A stretch of 13,097 bases of DNA, from assembly GCA_016293065.1 (NCBI GenBank), contig JAEDEY010000057.1:1-13097 (forward strand). The letters are read 5' to 3'. Shown here piece by piece: positions 1 to 7,892 of the stretch. Numbering within the stretch: the first letter of the stretch is position 1; each line of letters starts with the position of its first letter. The translations under genes were made by a program, and so were the position numbers. This DNA is from Bacteroidales bacterium. Lineage in GTDB: Bacteria > Bacteroidota > Bacteroidia > Bacteroidales > UBA3663. Under the pieces are notes generated by a model. That model was not told the DNA's origin. It searched no databases and saw only the letters and a list, made by a program, of their open reading frames with translations.

Positions 1-55
1 CGATAAGGAAGACTCAGATGCCGAGATCAACTCTGTATGGATCAGAGGCAGATAA
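1..55 (+). CDS. Possible C-terminal end of an upstream gene (partial)
   Basis: Reading from base 2, the frame is open from the window edge and gives an acidic tail ending in the residues INSVWIRGR before a TAA at 53-55. The composition looks protein-like, and the stop is followed directly by an AT-rich gap with a promoter for the next gene, which is the layout expected at a gene end. Only 17 residues are visible, so no family can be named. A second frame (from base 3) is also open through this stretch, so the frame choice is an inference. Confidence 0.35.
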   Translation, partial: DKEDSDAEINSVWIRGR

Positions 56-147
56 ACAAATGCGCTACAAAAACATAACATATATATGGCAAAACAGGAC
101 TATATATGTGTTGTATAACATAATTTTTACTTTTCTTAACCCGTCTT

Positions 148-179
148 TTTGGAATGTTAAAAACTATTTCATAACTTTG
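148..179 (+). promoter_or_regulatory. Bacteroidetes-type promoter for the LruC lipoprotein gene
   Basis: TTTG at 148-151 and TAACTTTG at 172-179 are separated by 20 bases. This matches the Bacteroidetes primary sigma consensus, a -33 TTTG and a -7 TAnnTTTG. Transcription would start near 186, giving an A/T-rich leader of about 50 bases before the ATG at 236, with no Shine-Dalgarno sequence, as is usual in this phylum. The same 20-base spacing occurs in the promoter upstream of dnaN in this window. Confidence 0.75.
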
Positions 180-235
180 TGCTATTAACGGAACGATAAA
201 AAATACTATTACTATATATCTTAACTGTTTTTGCT

Positions 236-1945
236 ATGAAGAAGTATCATAATATCCACCTTATGCCACTGCTATACCTGGCAGTTGCATTATTTGCGTC
301 TTGTCGTGAGGATTTTGATTACGATAAGGCCTATGGAGGTAAACTTTATGCAGAAAAGTGTGCTCAATACGACGATGCTTTCAAGGCAGAGTTCTGCAAT
401 GGCGCATCGATAGATCCCACCCACAACTGGGGCTTCACCGAACTTCCAACGGTAGAAGAACTGCAAACCAAAGCATCGACAAGAGGGGCGAATACAAATT
501 CCAATCTATGGGCAGACACATACAATGTTCCTGCTGATATCACACCAGAGGAGAGCGCTGCCGTATATGAGTATATTAAAGATAAAGATCACTCGTCGGA
601 AAACAGCATTGACATCAGCTATTCTGACTTCTTCGTACAGCATGTATGGAAGGGAACTGATGAATATGAAGCTGGAGACAAAAGTAAGGTCTATGCCAGC
701 AACCAGATGAACGAATTGAAAGCCGGAACACCATCAGCCCCGGATGTGGTCAATAATTTCAATAACGGCAATGGCACAAAGATGCTGATGCTAAATTCCG
801 GTACCACTTATTTTGCATATAGTAATTCGCAGGATGGAAAACAACACGATGAGAAGAATACCGACTATAAGATATTCAACGTTCCTGGTTATGGCTATTA
901 TGTAGGCTTTGACTTCCGTGCCACTGGAGATAATCCAAACCAAAAGGTAGCCGCTGATGGTATATTCACCGACTGGATTGTCAAGATTGTTCCTGCAACA
1001 CTGAAAGGCTCAGGCAACGACCAGCCAGTCGAAGACTTCAAGGCTCCGGCAATGCGAGTCATGTGCGAAGATCTTGGAGGATTCTCGGGAAATGACATCG
1101 ATTTCAATGACGTTGTATTCGATGTGACTTATCTCACTGCGACTCGGGCAAAGATTACGATTCAGGCAGCAGGAGGTACTTTGCCAATATATATTGGTAG
1201 TGAGACTCCGGAAAATGAGGTTCATGCACTCTTCGGTGTGCATCATAAAACCATGGTGAATACCAACAGAGAAGGATTTTTGAACAAGAATGTGGCGAAT
1301 GTAGTGACTTGCAAACCGGTGTCCATAGAAATCGCGGTTCAATCTCAGAATCCGAAAGAAATCCCAGTGAGAGTTCAAGCTGCAGATGGATCAACTTATT
1401 TGCTTAGTTCCAATACTGGCTGGCCAACACAGAAGATTTGTGTGCCAGCTGGAACAGAGTGGACTAATGAGAGAGTCGGAATTGCAGATCAATATCCAAG
1501 GTTCTCAAAATGGGTCTCAGACTCGAACATAAAGTTCTGGGAAGAAGAGGCAGGAGACAATAATGTGGTTAACACGGGTAGCGTAATCTGGTTCAAAGGC
1601 ATACAGTTCTCTTGGTGGTCGCAGACTTTCATCGGCAGCAGCGAAACTAACCTTACGGCACTTGCAGCTGGAAAGAAACTCCGCTTCAACTGCAGTATGA
1701 AGGTCAGTGGCTGGCAATCACCAACATTCAGAGTTTTTCTTGGAGAATGGGGCACACAGATATATGAATATGCAGGCAACCCAGCTGGCGCAAATGGTTA
1801 TGAGGAAGATAAATCATTTGAAGTCACATTGACCAAAGAGATGGTCAGCACACTTGAAACTTGTGGTTCGAATGTCTTCACAATTCAAGGAGCATTCTTC
1901 TGGCTCAACTCAATCGAGATTATAGAATCCACACGAAAGATATAG
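236..1945 (+). CDS. LruC-domain (DUF4842-type) surface lipoprotein
   Basis: This 569-aa protein has a lipoprotein signal with lipobox LFASC and lipidated Cys at residue 23. The following residues REDFD are acidic, like the export signals that send Bacteroidetes lipoproteins to the cell surface. The motif DPTHNWGF (60-67) is typical of the N-terminal part of Bacteroidales LruC proteins. The LruC core carries the acidic motif DIDFNDVVFDV (287-297), and the usual closing segment with WPTQKICVP and a YPRF..WV motif lies near 396-426. Residues about 448-565 form a further Trp-rich, beta-rich module (FRVFLGEWG near 498, then VFTIQGAFFWLN near 547) resembling beta-sandwich modules repeated in Prevotella cell-surface proteins and possibly binding carbohydrate. 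No catalytic site is visible. It has its own promoter and terminator, so it is a single-gene unit. The role is unknown; surface binding is an inference. Confidence 0.8.
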   Translation: MKKYHNIHLMPLLYLAVALFASCREDFDYDKAYGGKLYAEKCAQYDDAFKAEFCNGASIDPTHNWGFTELPTVEELQTKASTRGANTNSNLWADTYNVPADITPEESAAVYEYIKDKDHSSENSIDISYSDFFVQHVWKGTDEYEAGDKSKVYASNQMNELKAGTPSAPDVVNNFNNGNGTKMLMLNSGTTYFAYSNSQDGKQHDEKNTDYKIFNVPGYGYYVGFDFRATGDNPNQKVAADGIFTDWIVKIVPATLKGSGNDQPVEDFKAPAMRVMCEDLGGFSGNDIDFNDVVFDVTYLTATRAKITIQAAGGTLPIYIGSETPENEVHALFGVHHKTMVNTNREGFLNKNVANVVTCKPVSIEIAVQSQNPKEIPVRVQAADGSTYLLSSNTGWPTQKICVPAGTEWTNERVGIADQYPRFSKWVSDSNIKFWEEEAGDNNVVNTGSVIWFKGIQFSWWSQTFIGSSETNLTALAAGKKLRFNCSMKVSGWQSPTFRVFLGEWGTQIYEYAGNPAGANGYEEDKSFEVTLTKEMVSTLETCGSNVFTIQGAFFWLNSIEIIESTRKI

Positions 1946-1953
1946 ACAAGAAC

Positions 1954-1992
1954 AAAACAGCCACGGAAGGTAATTTCTTCCGTGGCTGTTTT
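1954..1992. terminator. Two-way intrinsic terminator between convergent genes
   Basis: AAAACAGCCACGGAAG (1954-1969) pairs perfectly with CTTCCGTGGCTGTTTT (1977-1992) around the seven-base loop GTAATTT. The 16-bp stem is followed by a T run on the + strand (to about 1996) and is preceded by an A run that becomes a T run on the other strand. It sits 8 bases after the LruC gene stop and 32 bases beyond the stop of the M64 peptidase gene, so it can end transcription from both sides. Confidence 0.92.
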
Positions 1993-2024
1993 TGTTGATT
2001 GCTGTTAAGACACCGAAGCCGCTT

Positions 2025-3311
2025 TTACTCGGTATAGAATCTGATGATGTCGGCAACTGCCTCGCAGCAGACAGGACAGAACTCTGGGTTTTGGTTGGTT
2101 CGCATACGGCAGTCTTCGTAGGCACGGAACACTCCAGTAGTAGAATAGCCGCCGCCCTCGAATTTGCCCAAGAGAGCAGCCTTGTCGGCATCGACCTTTG
2201 TGGTGATGTTCTTCTCCCAAGGCTCAACATCGAGAGGGTAGGTCTCGTGGTTCTCATCGCCATATTCATATTCGTCGGCAAGACCGGCAAAGCTATGTCC
2301 GAACTCGTGCACCACCACCGGACGATACCACTTGTGCTTGGTCGATGTCATATTATAGCTGTTGTATATTCCGCCACCACCATATTCGTCGCTATTGGCA
2401 AGGATGATGATATGCTCGTATGGGATGCCAGCCAAGGCATTGTGAACATCCTTGAGGTGGAGAGTAGTGAGATAGCGGTCGCTATAGAATGTCGAGAAGT
2501 GGCTGCTGAAAGCCGTATTTTTCCAGATGCCGTTTTTGGGAATGCTCACACCACTTTCAACCGAAGGGCTCTCGACAGCCACAATATTGAATCGATTGCG
2601 GAAAGAGCTGAAAGGCTCATGCGCAAACATTGCCTCGACTGCAATATCGACATATTCATAGAACTCCTTCATCTCTTCTTTGGTATAGCCCTCGGCAAGG
2701 AAAGCGATGTCGATGTTCTTGTCGAGGTCTCCATTGTCGATGATGTAACGATGAGGAGTGATGTCTTTCTCGCCAAGACGAGCAATAAGGATGTCGGCAG
2801 GGTCGATGTCGTGTATCAGTCGAGTAGTCACCTCATGACGGTTGTTCAGGAGGCATACTTCGACCGATATGGGTTTCAGCGGCATAGGTATCTGGAAGCA
2901 GTTCTCAAAACTGCGGTTCTGCTGCTGAGCCTCTTCGGTCACTATCCATTCCTGAAACAGACTGCTGAAGCTGGTCATGTAGATAGTAGCCGAGGTAGCG
3001 GCATCACGCACTATAATCTGTCCGTTGCCGATGAGCGGCAATTCGTTGAGACGTTGCTGTCGGCCCGCCCAACGCGGATAACGGCTCAGCTTGTCCAGAT
3101 AGATGAATTGCTCCTTGCTGTTGCCCGCAAAGATATAATCGAGTCGGAGAGTAGTGTCGCAGAACCATTCGTCGAACACTACATGGTCAAGTTCTTCGGC
3201 TGGGGGAGCCGTTTCTGCTGATTGCATAGCCTTAGGTTGTTGCCTGATAATCGAGACAATGACAGCTGTCATCAGTGCTACAGCCACAAGTATTCTACAT
3301 TGCTTTATCAT
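2025..3311 (-). CDS. M64-family (IgA peptidase-like) zinc metallopeptidase
   Basis: The 428-aa product has one N-terminal hydrophobic segment (about residues 7-22) acting as a signal or membrane anchor; no lipobox is seen, so it is probably periplasmic or anchored. Residues about 45-170 match the M64 N-terminal beta domain. The catalytic part holds HEFGHSFAGLADEY at 335-348: H335 and H339 are zinc ligands, E336 the general base, and D346 the probable third ligand. A Cys cluster near the C-terminus (C401, C412, C415, C416) is usual for the family. The family is named for a Clostridium enzyme that cleaves IgA; most Bacteroidales members have untested substrates, so IgA cleavage should not be assumed. 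The gene follows recN by 11 bases and ends the dnaN transcript before the shared terminator. Long open frames on the opposite strand here have no domain content. Confidence 0.9.
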   Translation of the reverse strand: MIKQCRILVAVALMTAVIVSIIRQQPKAMQSAETAPPAEELDHVVFDEWFCDTTLRLDYIFAGNSKEQFIYLDKLSRYPRWAGRQQRLNELPLIGNGQIIVRDAATSATIYMTSFSSLFQEWIVTEEAQQQNRSFENCFQIPMPLKPISVEVCLLNNRHEVTTRLIHDIDPADILIARLGEKDITPHRYIIDNGDLDKNIDIAFLAEGYTKEEMKEFYEYVDIAVEAMFAHEPFSSFRNRFNIVAVESPSVESGVSIPKNGIWKNTAFSSHFSTFYSDRYLTTLHLKDVHNALAGIPYEHIIILANSDEYGGGGIYNSYNMTSTKHKWYRPVVVHEFGHSFAGLADEYEYGDENHETYPLDVEPWEKNITTKVDADKAALLGKFEGGGYSTTGVFRAYEDCRMRTNQNPEFCPVCCEAVADIIRFYTE

Positions 3312-3322
3312 AATGTTAAGTA

Positions 3323-4996
3323 TTAATTGTTCGTAGTGCTGTATTTCAGAAGAGTCTTGGCATTGCTTATGGCTTCGGGCGTGATAGTCGAGCCAGAGAG
3401 CATACGGGCAATCTCGTTGACACGCTCCTCGTCTGAGAGCTGCACTATATGCGTAGTTGTCTCGGTGTCGTTGTCGTGCTTATAGACCTTGAAGTGAGCA
3501 TTCCCCTTTCCTGCCACTTGTGGCAGATGAGTGATAGTGATGACCTGCAGATGGGCAGACATATCTTTCATCACTTCGCCCATACGGTCGGCGATGTCTC
3601 CGCTCACACCTGTGTCAATCTCGTCGAAGATGATGGTTGGCAGCGTCTTTGCCGAAGCAATGAGAGCCTTGATGGAAAGCATCAGGCGGCTTATCTCGCC
3701 ACCGGAAGCCACTTCTCCCGCAGGTTTGAGTGGCTGGTTTTTATTGGCAGAGAACAAGAACCTGATATTGTCGATGCCCGAAGGCGAGAAAGCCTTCAGC
3801 GGACTTATCTCGACCTTGAATCTCACATTTGGCATACCGAGATAAGCCACTTTGCTGATCAGCTTGCTCTCGAAACTCTCGGCAGCTTTCTTGCGCGATG
3901 CAGTGACGAGGTCGGCAAGACGCTTGGTTTCGGCAGTGAGTTGTTTCTCCGAGGCTTCCAGTTCTGCTATCTCGTCGTCGTTATTGTCGAGATGCAGCAT
4001 CTTGTCGGCGAGACTGTCGCGCAGGGCAATGAGTTGTGCCACGCTGTCGCAGTCGTATTTCTTCTCGAGCGAATAGATGGTGCTGAGCCGTTCCTCGACC
4101 CATGCCAAACGCTCGGGGTCGAAGTTGACACGTTCGCCCTTGTCGCTCACCTCGTCGGCAATGTCCTTGAGGTCGATGAGGTCGGTGCTGAGACGGTCGG
4201 CAATCTCCGACAGTTGCGGATAGACGTTCACGAGGTTGTCAGCCCTCTGGCTCATCTGCTTCAGTATCGACACCACGCTCTCGCCTTCACCATTCAGACC
4301 TTCGGCAATGGCAAGCAGTCCGCCCTTGATATCTTCGGCATGAGACAACAGGTCTTGTTCCTCTTCCAGCTCTTCCTGTTCGCCGTCTTGCAGGTTTGCC
4401 TCGTCGAGTTTGCCGAACTGATAACGAATGTAGTCGGCATCCTTCGCGTCTTGTGCAGCCTCTGCCTTTCGTGTCTCGATCAGCTTGTGCAATGCCGTCA
4501 GTTCCTTGTAGCTCGCCTTGTAGTCGGCTAATAGCTTGTGGTTGGCTGCCAAGGTGTCGAGTACCTCCTGCTGGAAGGAGTCTTGCCCGAGGAGGAGATT
4601 CTGGTGCTGCGAATGTATGTCGATGAGTTTGTCGCCCAAAGCCTTGAGAGTGGCGAGTTGCACAGGACTGTCGTTGACGAAAGCACGAGACTTGCCCGTG
4701 GCATATATCTCGCGGCGTATGATAGTCGAGTGGGCATCGTACTCGATGTCACAATCGGCAAAAAACGACTCTAAGTTATAGGCGCTCACATCGAACGTCG
4801 CTTCTATCACGCATTTTGTCGAGCCGTTGCGCACCGACTTGGCATCGGCACGTTGTCCGAGGATGAGCGAGAGTGCGCCCATGATGATGCTCTTGCCCGC
4901 ACCTGTCTCGCCTGTGATGACCGTAAGACCTCGTTCGGGATTGAACTCAAGATGTTCGATCAGAGCGTAGTTTTCTATTTGTAGTGATTGGAGCAT
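3323..4996 (-). CDS. recN: DNA repair protein RecN
   Basis: The 557-aa length fits the RecN family, an SMC-like ATPase that works in recombinational repair of double-strand breaks and in sister-chromosome cohesion, in the cytosol on DNA. The protein opens with the typical MLQSLQIENYALIEHLEF. Walker A is GETGAGKS (29-36), the ABC signature is SGGE (431-434), and Walker B is IIFDEIDTG with D458 and E459. Between them lies a long charged region (about 150-370) with coiled-coil character, as expected for the two arms of a short SMC protein. The start lies 4 bases after the DUF4835 stop, so translation is probably coupled, and the M64 gene follows after 11 bases. No missing residues or frameshift were noticed. 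Confidence 0.97.
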   Translation of the reverse strand: MLQSLQIENYALIEHLEFNPERGLTVITGETGAGKSIIMGALSLILGQRADAKSVRNGSTKCVIEATFDVSAYNLESFFADCDIEYDAHSTIIRREIYATGKSRAFVNDSPVQLATLKALGDKLIDIHSQHQNLLLGQDSFQQEVLDTLAANHKLLADYKASYKELTALHKLIETRKAEAAQDAKDADYIRYQFGKLDEANLQDGEQEELEEEQDLLSHAEDIKGGLLAIAEGLNGEGESVVSILKQMSQRADNLVNVYPQLSEIADRLSTDLIDLKDIADEVSDKGERVNFDPERLAWVEERLSTIYSLEKKYDCDSVAQLIALRDSLADKMLHLDNNDDEIAELEASEKQLTAETKRLADLVTASRKKAAESFESKLISKVAYLGMPNVRFKVEISPLKAFSPSGIDNIRFLFSANKNQPLKPAGEVASGGEISRLMLSIKALIASAKTLPTIIFDEIDTGVSGDIADRMGEVMKDMSAHLQVITITHLPQVAGKGNAHFKVYKHDNDTETTTHIVQLSDEERVNEIARMLSGSTITPEAISNAKTLLKYSTTNN

Positions 4997-5000
4997 ATAC

Positions 5001-5912
5001 TCATTGTTTTATTTTTTCGAGCTGAGAGATATAAGTAGGATATTCTTCCGACAGCGTGGCAAACACCTCATCTTTCTCGTTCCGTGGAGCCTTGCTGTAG
5101 ATGTTGATCAGTTCGTCGAGCTTGGAACTTATGAACATCGACAGGAGTGGGGTCTGCACATCGACCTCGCGTATCTTGCCGAGCTGAGAGATAGCCTCGC
5201 TGATCTGGGCGCGACCCTTGTCGGCCGACTGTGCCATCTGGTCGAGACCCGATCGGTGGTAGGTGTACCACAAGTCACGGTAAGCACTCTGCGATTCGCT
5301 GAGCATGGCAGTGATCACGGCATGTCGGTTCTTCTTGTCGGCAAAGGCACTCCACCCCTTGCCCTCGGCATTCTGCATCTGACTTACGATATTCTCTGCC
5401 CTGCTCAGGAATGGCTCTCCGCCATGAGGAGCAAAGCTGTCGAAGTCGATGCCAAGGATGAGATAGACATAATAAGCCACGGTGGCAATGAGTTCGTTGT
5501 CGAGGTTGAACTCGTTGAAGGTCAGTGTCTGCCCCTCGGAGTAGGTGAACGTGATGTTGTCGTCCTGCCAGTTGAGCGTGTTGGTGTTGTAACTTGAGTT
5601 ATAGACAGGGCGGCTGCTCTGTATGATGAGGCTTGCGTTGTACTTGTCGTTGTCGGTCATCTCAGAGATGGTGAAAGCAAACGTGCAACGTATCTTCTCG
5701 ACCTGTGAGAACTGAGCCGACGACCATTGCTGTCCATTGATAAACTCCTGCAGGTCGCTTTGCAGCGTCGTGAACCTGTCGCGCAGGCTGGTTTCAAGTT
5801 GCTGGGTGTTGAATGTCACCTTGGCATTCAGTTCCTGAGCATACATGCCAAAAGGGACCATGCAGAAGCATAGCCCCAATATCGTTCTGTATATCCAGAC
5901 AGCTAACGTCAT
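5001..5912 (-). CDS. DUF4835 family secreted protein
   Basis: The 303-aa protein has an N-terminal signal peptide (residues 1-25, cleavage likely after MYA before QELNAKV). The mature part matches the Bacteroidetes-only DUF4835 family along its length: a start like QELNAKVTFNTQQL, a conserved SSRPVYNSSYNT segment near 105-116, a GIDFDSFAPHGG segment near 160, and a helical C-terminal half after about 200. The family usually has about 290-300 residues, so this is full length. It is expected in the periplasm or outer membrane. I recall that homologues have been named PorD and tied to type IX secretion, but cannot confirm this and do not use it as the call. It is packed between the exonuclease (6-base gap) and recN (4-base gap), so it is co-expressed with replication and repair genes. 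Biochemical function is unknown. Confidence 0.88.
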   Translation of the reverse strand: MTLAVWIYRTILGLCFCMVPFGMYAQELNAKVTFNTQQLETSLRDRFTTLQSDLQEFINGQQWSSAQFSQVEKIRCTFAFTISEMTDNDKYNASLIIQSSRPVYNSSYNTNTLNWQDDNITFTYSEGQTLTFNEFNLDNELIATVAYYVYLILGIDFDSFAPHGGEPFLSRAENIVSQMQNAEGKGWSAFADKKNRHAVITAMLSESQSAYRDLWYTYHRSGLDQMAQSADKGRAQISEAISQLGKIREVDVQTPLLSMFISSKLDELINIYSKAPRNEKDEVFATLSEEYPTYISQLEKIKQ

Positions 5913-5918
5913 ATCACA

Positions 5919-6689
5919 TTATTGCTGAGTCATCATGCTGAGTTTATACTGCGAAAGAATCTTCTTGGTCGAGAGCGAAAACTGCCCATTGATCATCCAT
6001 GCATAATATGATGGTTCCTCGCGCAGCACATCGACGATAGGCTTGCCCTTGTGTTTGCCGAAGTTAAAGCAAGCCACATCCTTGTCGTTGTATGCGAAGC
6101 AGCCCATAGGGTCGATGTTTCTGTTCATCTTGCAGTAGTTGTGCAGGAACTCCACATCGTTCTCAAGGTCGGGATACCTGTCGAGCTGAGCCTTCAGCAC
6201 CTCGTAGGTGGCGCGAGTGTCGGCATCGGCACTATGTGCGTCTTCGAGGTTCTTGTTGCAGTAGAACTTATATGCAGCCACGAGCGTGCGCTGTTCCTTC
6301 TTGTGGAAGATGTTCTGAACGTCGATGAAGTGGCACTTGGTGATGTCGATGTTCACTCCATTGCGCAGCATCTCCTCGATGAGAAGTGGCACGTCGAAGC
6401 GGTTGGAGTTGAATCCCGCGAAGTCGCAACCCACGAAATCGTTGGCAAGAGTCTGGGCAAGCTGGCGGAAAGTAGGCTTGTCTGCCACGTCGGCATCATA
6501 GATATGGTGCACTGCCGATGCCTCCTCTGGAATGTGCATACCTGGGTTGACATAGTAGTTGCGCTCTATCTCTTGGCCATTGGGCATCACCTTGATATAG
6601 CTGATCTGCACTATGCGGTCGGTTACCACATTGGTGCCCGTTGTCTCAAGGTCGAAAAATACAATAGGCTTCTTAAGCTTCAGTTCCAT
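5919..6689 (-). CDS. DEDDh 3'-5' exonuclease (DNA polymerase III epsilon-like) with C-terminal FGKHKG domain
   Basis: The 256-aa protein carries all DEDDh exonuclease motifs: FFDLETTGT with D13 and E15 (ExoI), FAGFNSNRFD with D99 (ExoII), and AHSADADT with H152 and D157 (ExoIII). This family removes nucleotides from 3' ends using two metal ions and includes the proofreading subunit of replicative polymerase. Residues about 205-245 form a short extra domain with FGKHKGKPIVDVL and YYAWM, like DUF3820, which is common in Bacteroidetes exonucleases. Bacteroidetes can have several DnaQ-like proteins, so identity with the true epsilon subunit is not proven. It lies 34 bases after dnaN and 6 bases before the DUF4835 gene, a position that supports a replication-linked role. 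Confidence 0.93.
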   Translation of the reverse strand: MELKLKKPIVFFDLETTGTNVVTDRIVQISYIKVMPNGQEIERNYYVNPGMHIPEEASAVHHIYDADVADKPTFRQLAQTLANDFVGCDFAGFNSNRFDVPLLIEEMLRNGVNIDITKCHFIDVQNIFHKKEQRTLVAAYKFYCNKNLEDAHSADADTRATYEVLKAQLDRYPDLENDVEFLHNYCKMNRNIDPMGCFAYNDKDVACFNFGKHKGKPIVDVLREEPSYYAWMINGQFSLSTKKILSQYKLSMMTQQ

Positions 6690-6723
6690 CGCTTATCGTG
6701 AAATATTATTCATTGGTCGGTTA

Positions 6724-7854
6724 TCAGAAATCGGTAAGCATCATTGGCATGATGAGCATGAGAAGGTCCTCGTTCTCATTGCTCTCGACAGGCACGATGA
6801 GCGCTGCACGAGCATGGTCTGAGAGCAGAATCTCGACCTCAGCCGAAGCGATGGTGTTGAGAATCTCGATGAGATAGCTGGCACGGAAACCGATAGCCAT
6901 TGGCACTCCGGCATAGCTGCATGATACACGCTCGGTAGCCGAAACAGAGTAGTCGATATCCTGTGCGCTGATGGTGAGCATATTCTCAGTGAGGTCGAAC
7001 TTCACCTGATTGGTAGCGGCATTGGCAAACACGGCCACACGGCGCAGCACGTTGATGAGGCTCTGGCGTTCGATAGTCACCTTGTTGACGTTGTTCTTAG
7101 GGATGACCGACTCGTAGCGAGGGAAACGTCCGTCGATGAGGCGGCAGCTCACGGTGTAGTCGCCCACCGAGATATGTGCGCTCTTTGAGTCGAAGGTGAT
7201 GGTGGCATCCTCTACATCCTTTGCAATGATGTTCTTCAGGAGGCTGGCAGGCTTCTTTGGCAGGATGAAGTTTGATGTGAAGCCAGGCTTGACCGCAGTG
7301 TTGATGAGGCGGACGAGCTTCTTCGAGTCGCTGGCAACGAAGATGAACTGGTCGTCGCGGATGTCGAAGAAGATACCGTTCATCACCGGACGCAGATCGT
7401 CGTCGGCAGTGGCGAAGAAAGTGCTCTGAATGCCGGTTGCCAAAGCCTGAGCAGGGATGACGAGAGTCTGGGCATCTGCATCGAGTGCCTTCTGCTGTGG
7501 GTAATTGGCTGCAGTGTCAGGAGCTATGAAGTTGAATTTTCCTGACTCGTATGTCACGAATATTTCAAGATTGCCTTCATCAAACTCAAACTGTATTTCC
7601 TGCTGAGGCATTTCCTTGAGAGGCTCAAGCAGATTCTTTGGGCTGATGATGATGGCACCAGAGCCCTCTACAGAGTCGAGATTGACCGAGGTGACGATGG
7701 TGGTGTCGCCGTCGGAAGCTGTGATGGTGAGCTTGTCGGATTCTACATTGAAGAGAAAATTCTCAAGAATAGGCATCGCGCTCTTGCTGGCAAGGACACG
7801 GCTGATGGATGAGAGGTGGCTCAGAAGGTCTGAGCTGAGTACTTGAAATTTCAT
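6724..7854 (-). CDS. dnaN: DNA polymerase III beta subunit (sliding clamp)
   Basis: The 376-aa product is full length for the clamp family, three similar domains of about 120 residues each. The opening MKFQVLSSDLLSHLSSISRVLASK and the segment LIDGRFPRYESVIP (near residue 238) are hallmarks, and the C-terminus MLIMPMMLTDF corresponds to the conserved end of the ring-forming third domain. The dimeric ring encircles DNA and tethers the replicative polymerase and repair enzymes. It is the first gene of the five-gene unit running to the terminator near 1954. Its promoter lies about 44 bases upstream inside a large palindrome, which suggests regulation by a dimeric DNA-binding protein. It is not next to dnaA here, unlike in many other phyla. 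Confidence 0.97.
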   Translation of the reverse strand: MKFQVLSSDLLSHLSSISRVLASKSAMPILENFLFNVESDKLTITASDGDTTIVTSVNLDSVEGSGAIIISPKNLLEPLKEMPQQEIQFEFDEGNLEIFVTYESGKFNFIAPDTAANYPQQKALDADAQTLVIPAQALATGIQSTFFATADDDLRPVMNGIFFDIRDDQFIFVASDSKKLVRLINTAVKPGFTSNFILPKKPASLLKNIIAKDVEDATITFDSKSAHISVGDYTVSCRLIDGRFPRYESVIPKNNVNKVTIERQSLINVLRRVAVFANAATNQVKFDLTENMLTISAQDIDYSVSATERVSCSYAGVPMAIGFRASYLIEILNTIASAEVEILLSDHARAALIVPVESNENEDLLMLIMPMMLTDF

Positions 7855-7892
7855 ATCGTGTTGAGTTTGTGAGTTACTATTATAAAAAATTA

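Noticed and set aside
78..109. A 9-bp inverted repeat ACATATATA / TATATATGT before the LruC gene
   Set aside because: It is made of alternating A/T in a very AT-rich gap, lies upstream of the promoter, and lacks a GC stem or T tail, so chance is the simplest explanation.
1992..3221. A 409-codon open frame on the + strand
   Set aside because: It lies fully opposite the M64 peptidase gene, whose signal segment and HExxH zinc motif are unmistakable. The opposite frame has no recognisable motif and starts inside the terminator region; it is a codon-bias shadow.
3449..4531. A 360-codon open frame on the + strand
   Set aside because: It is antisense to recN, which has complete Walker A, signature and Walker B motifs; no independent evidence for coding.
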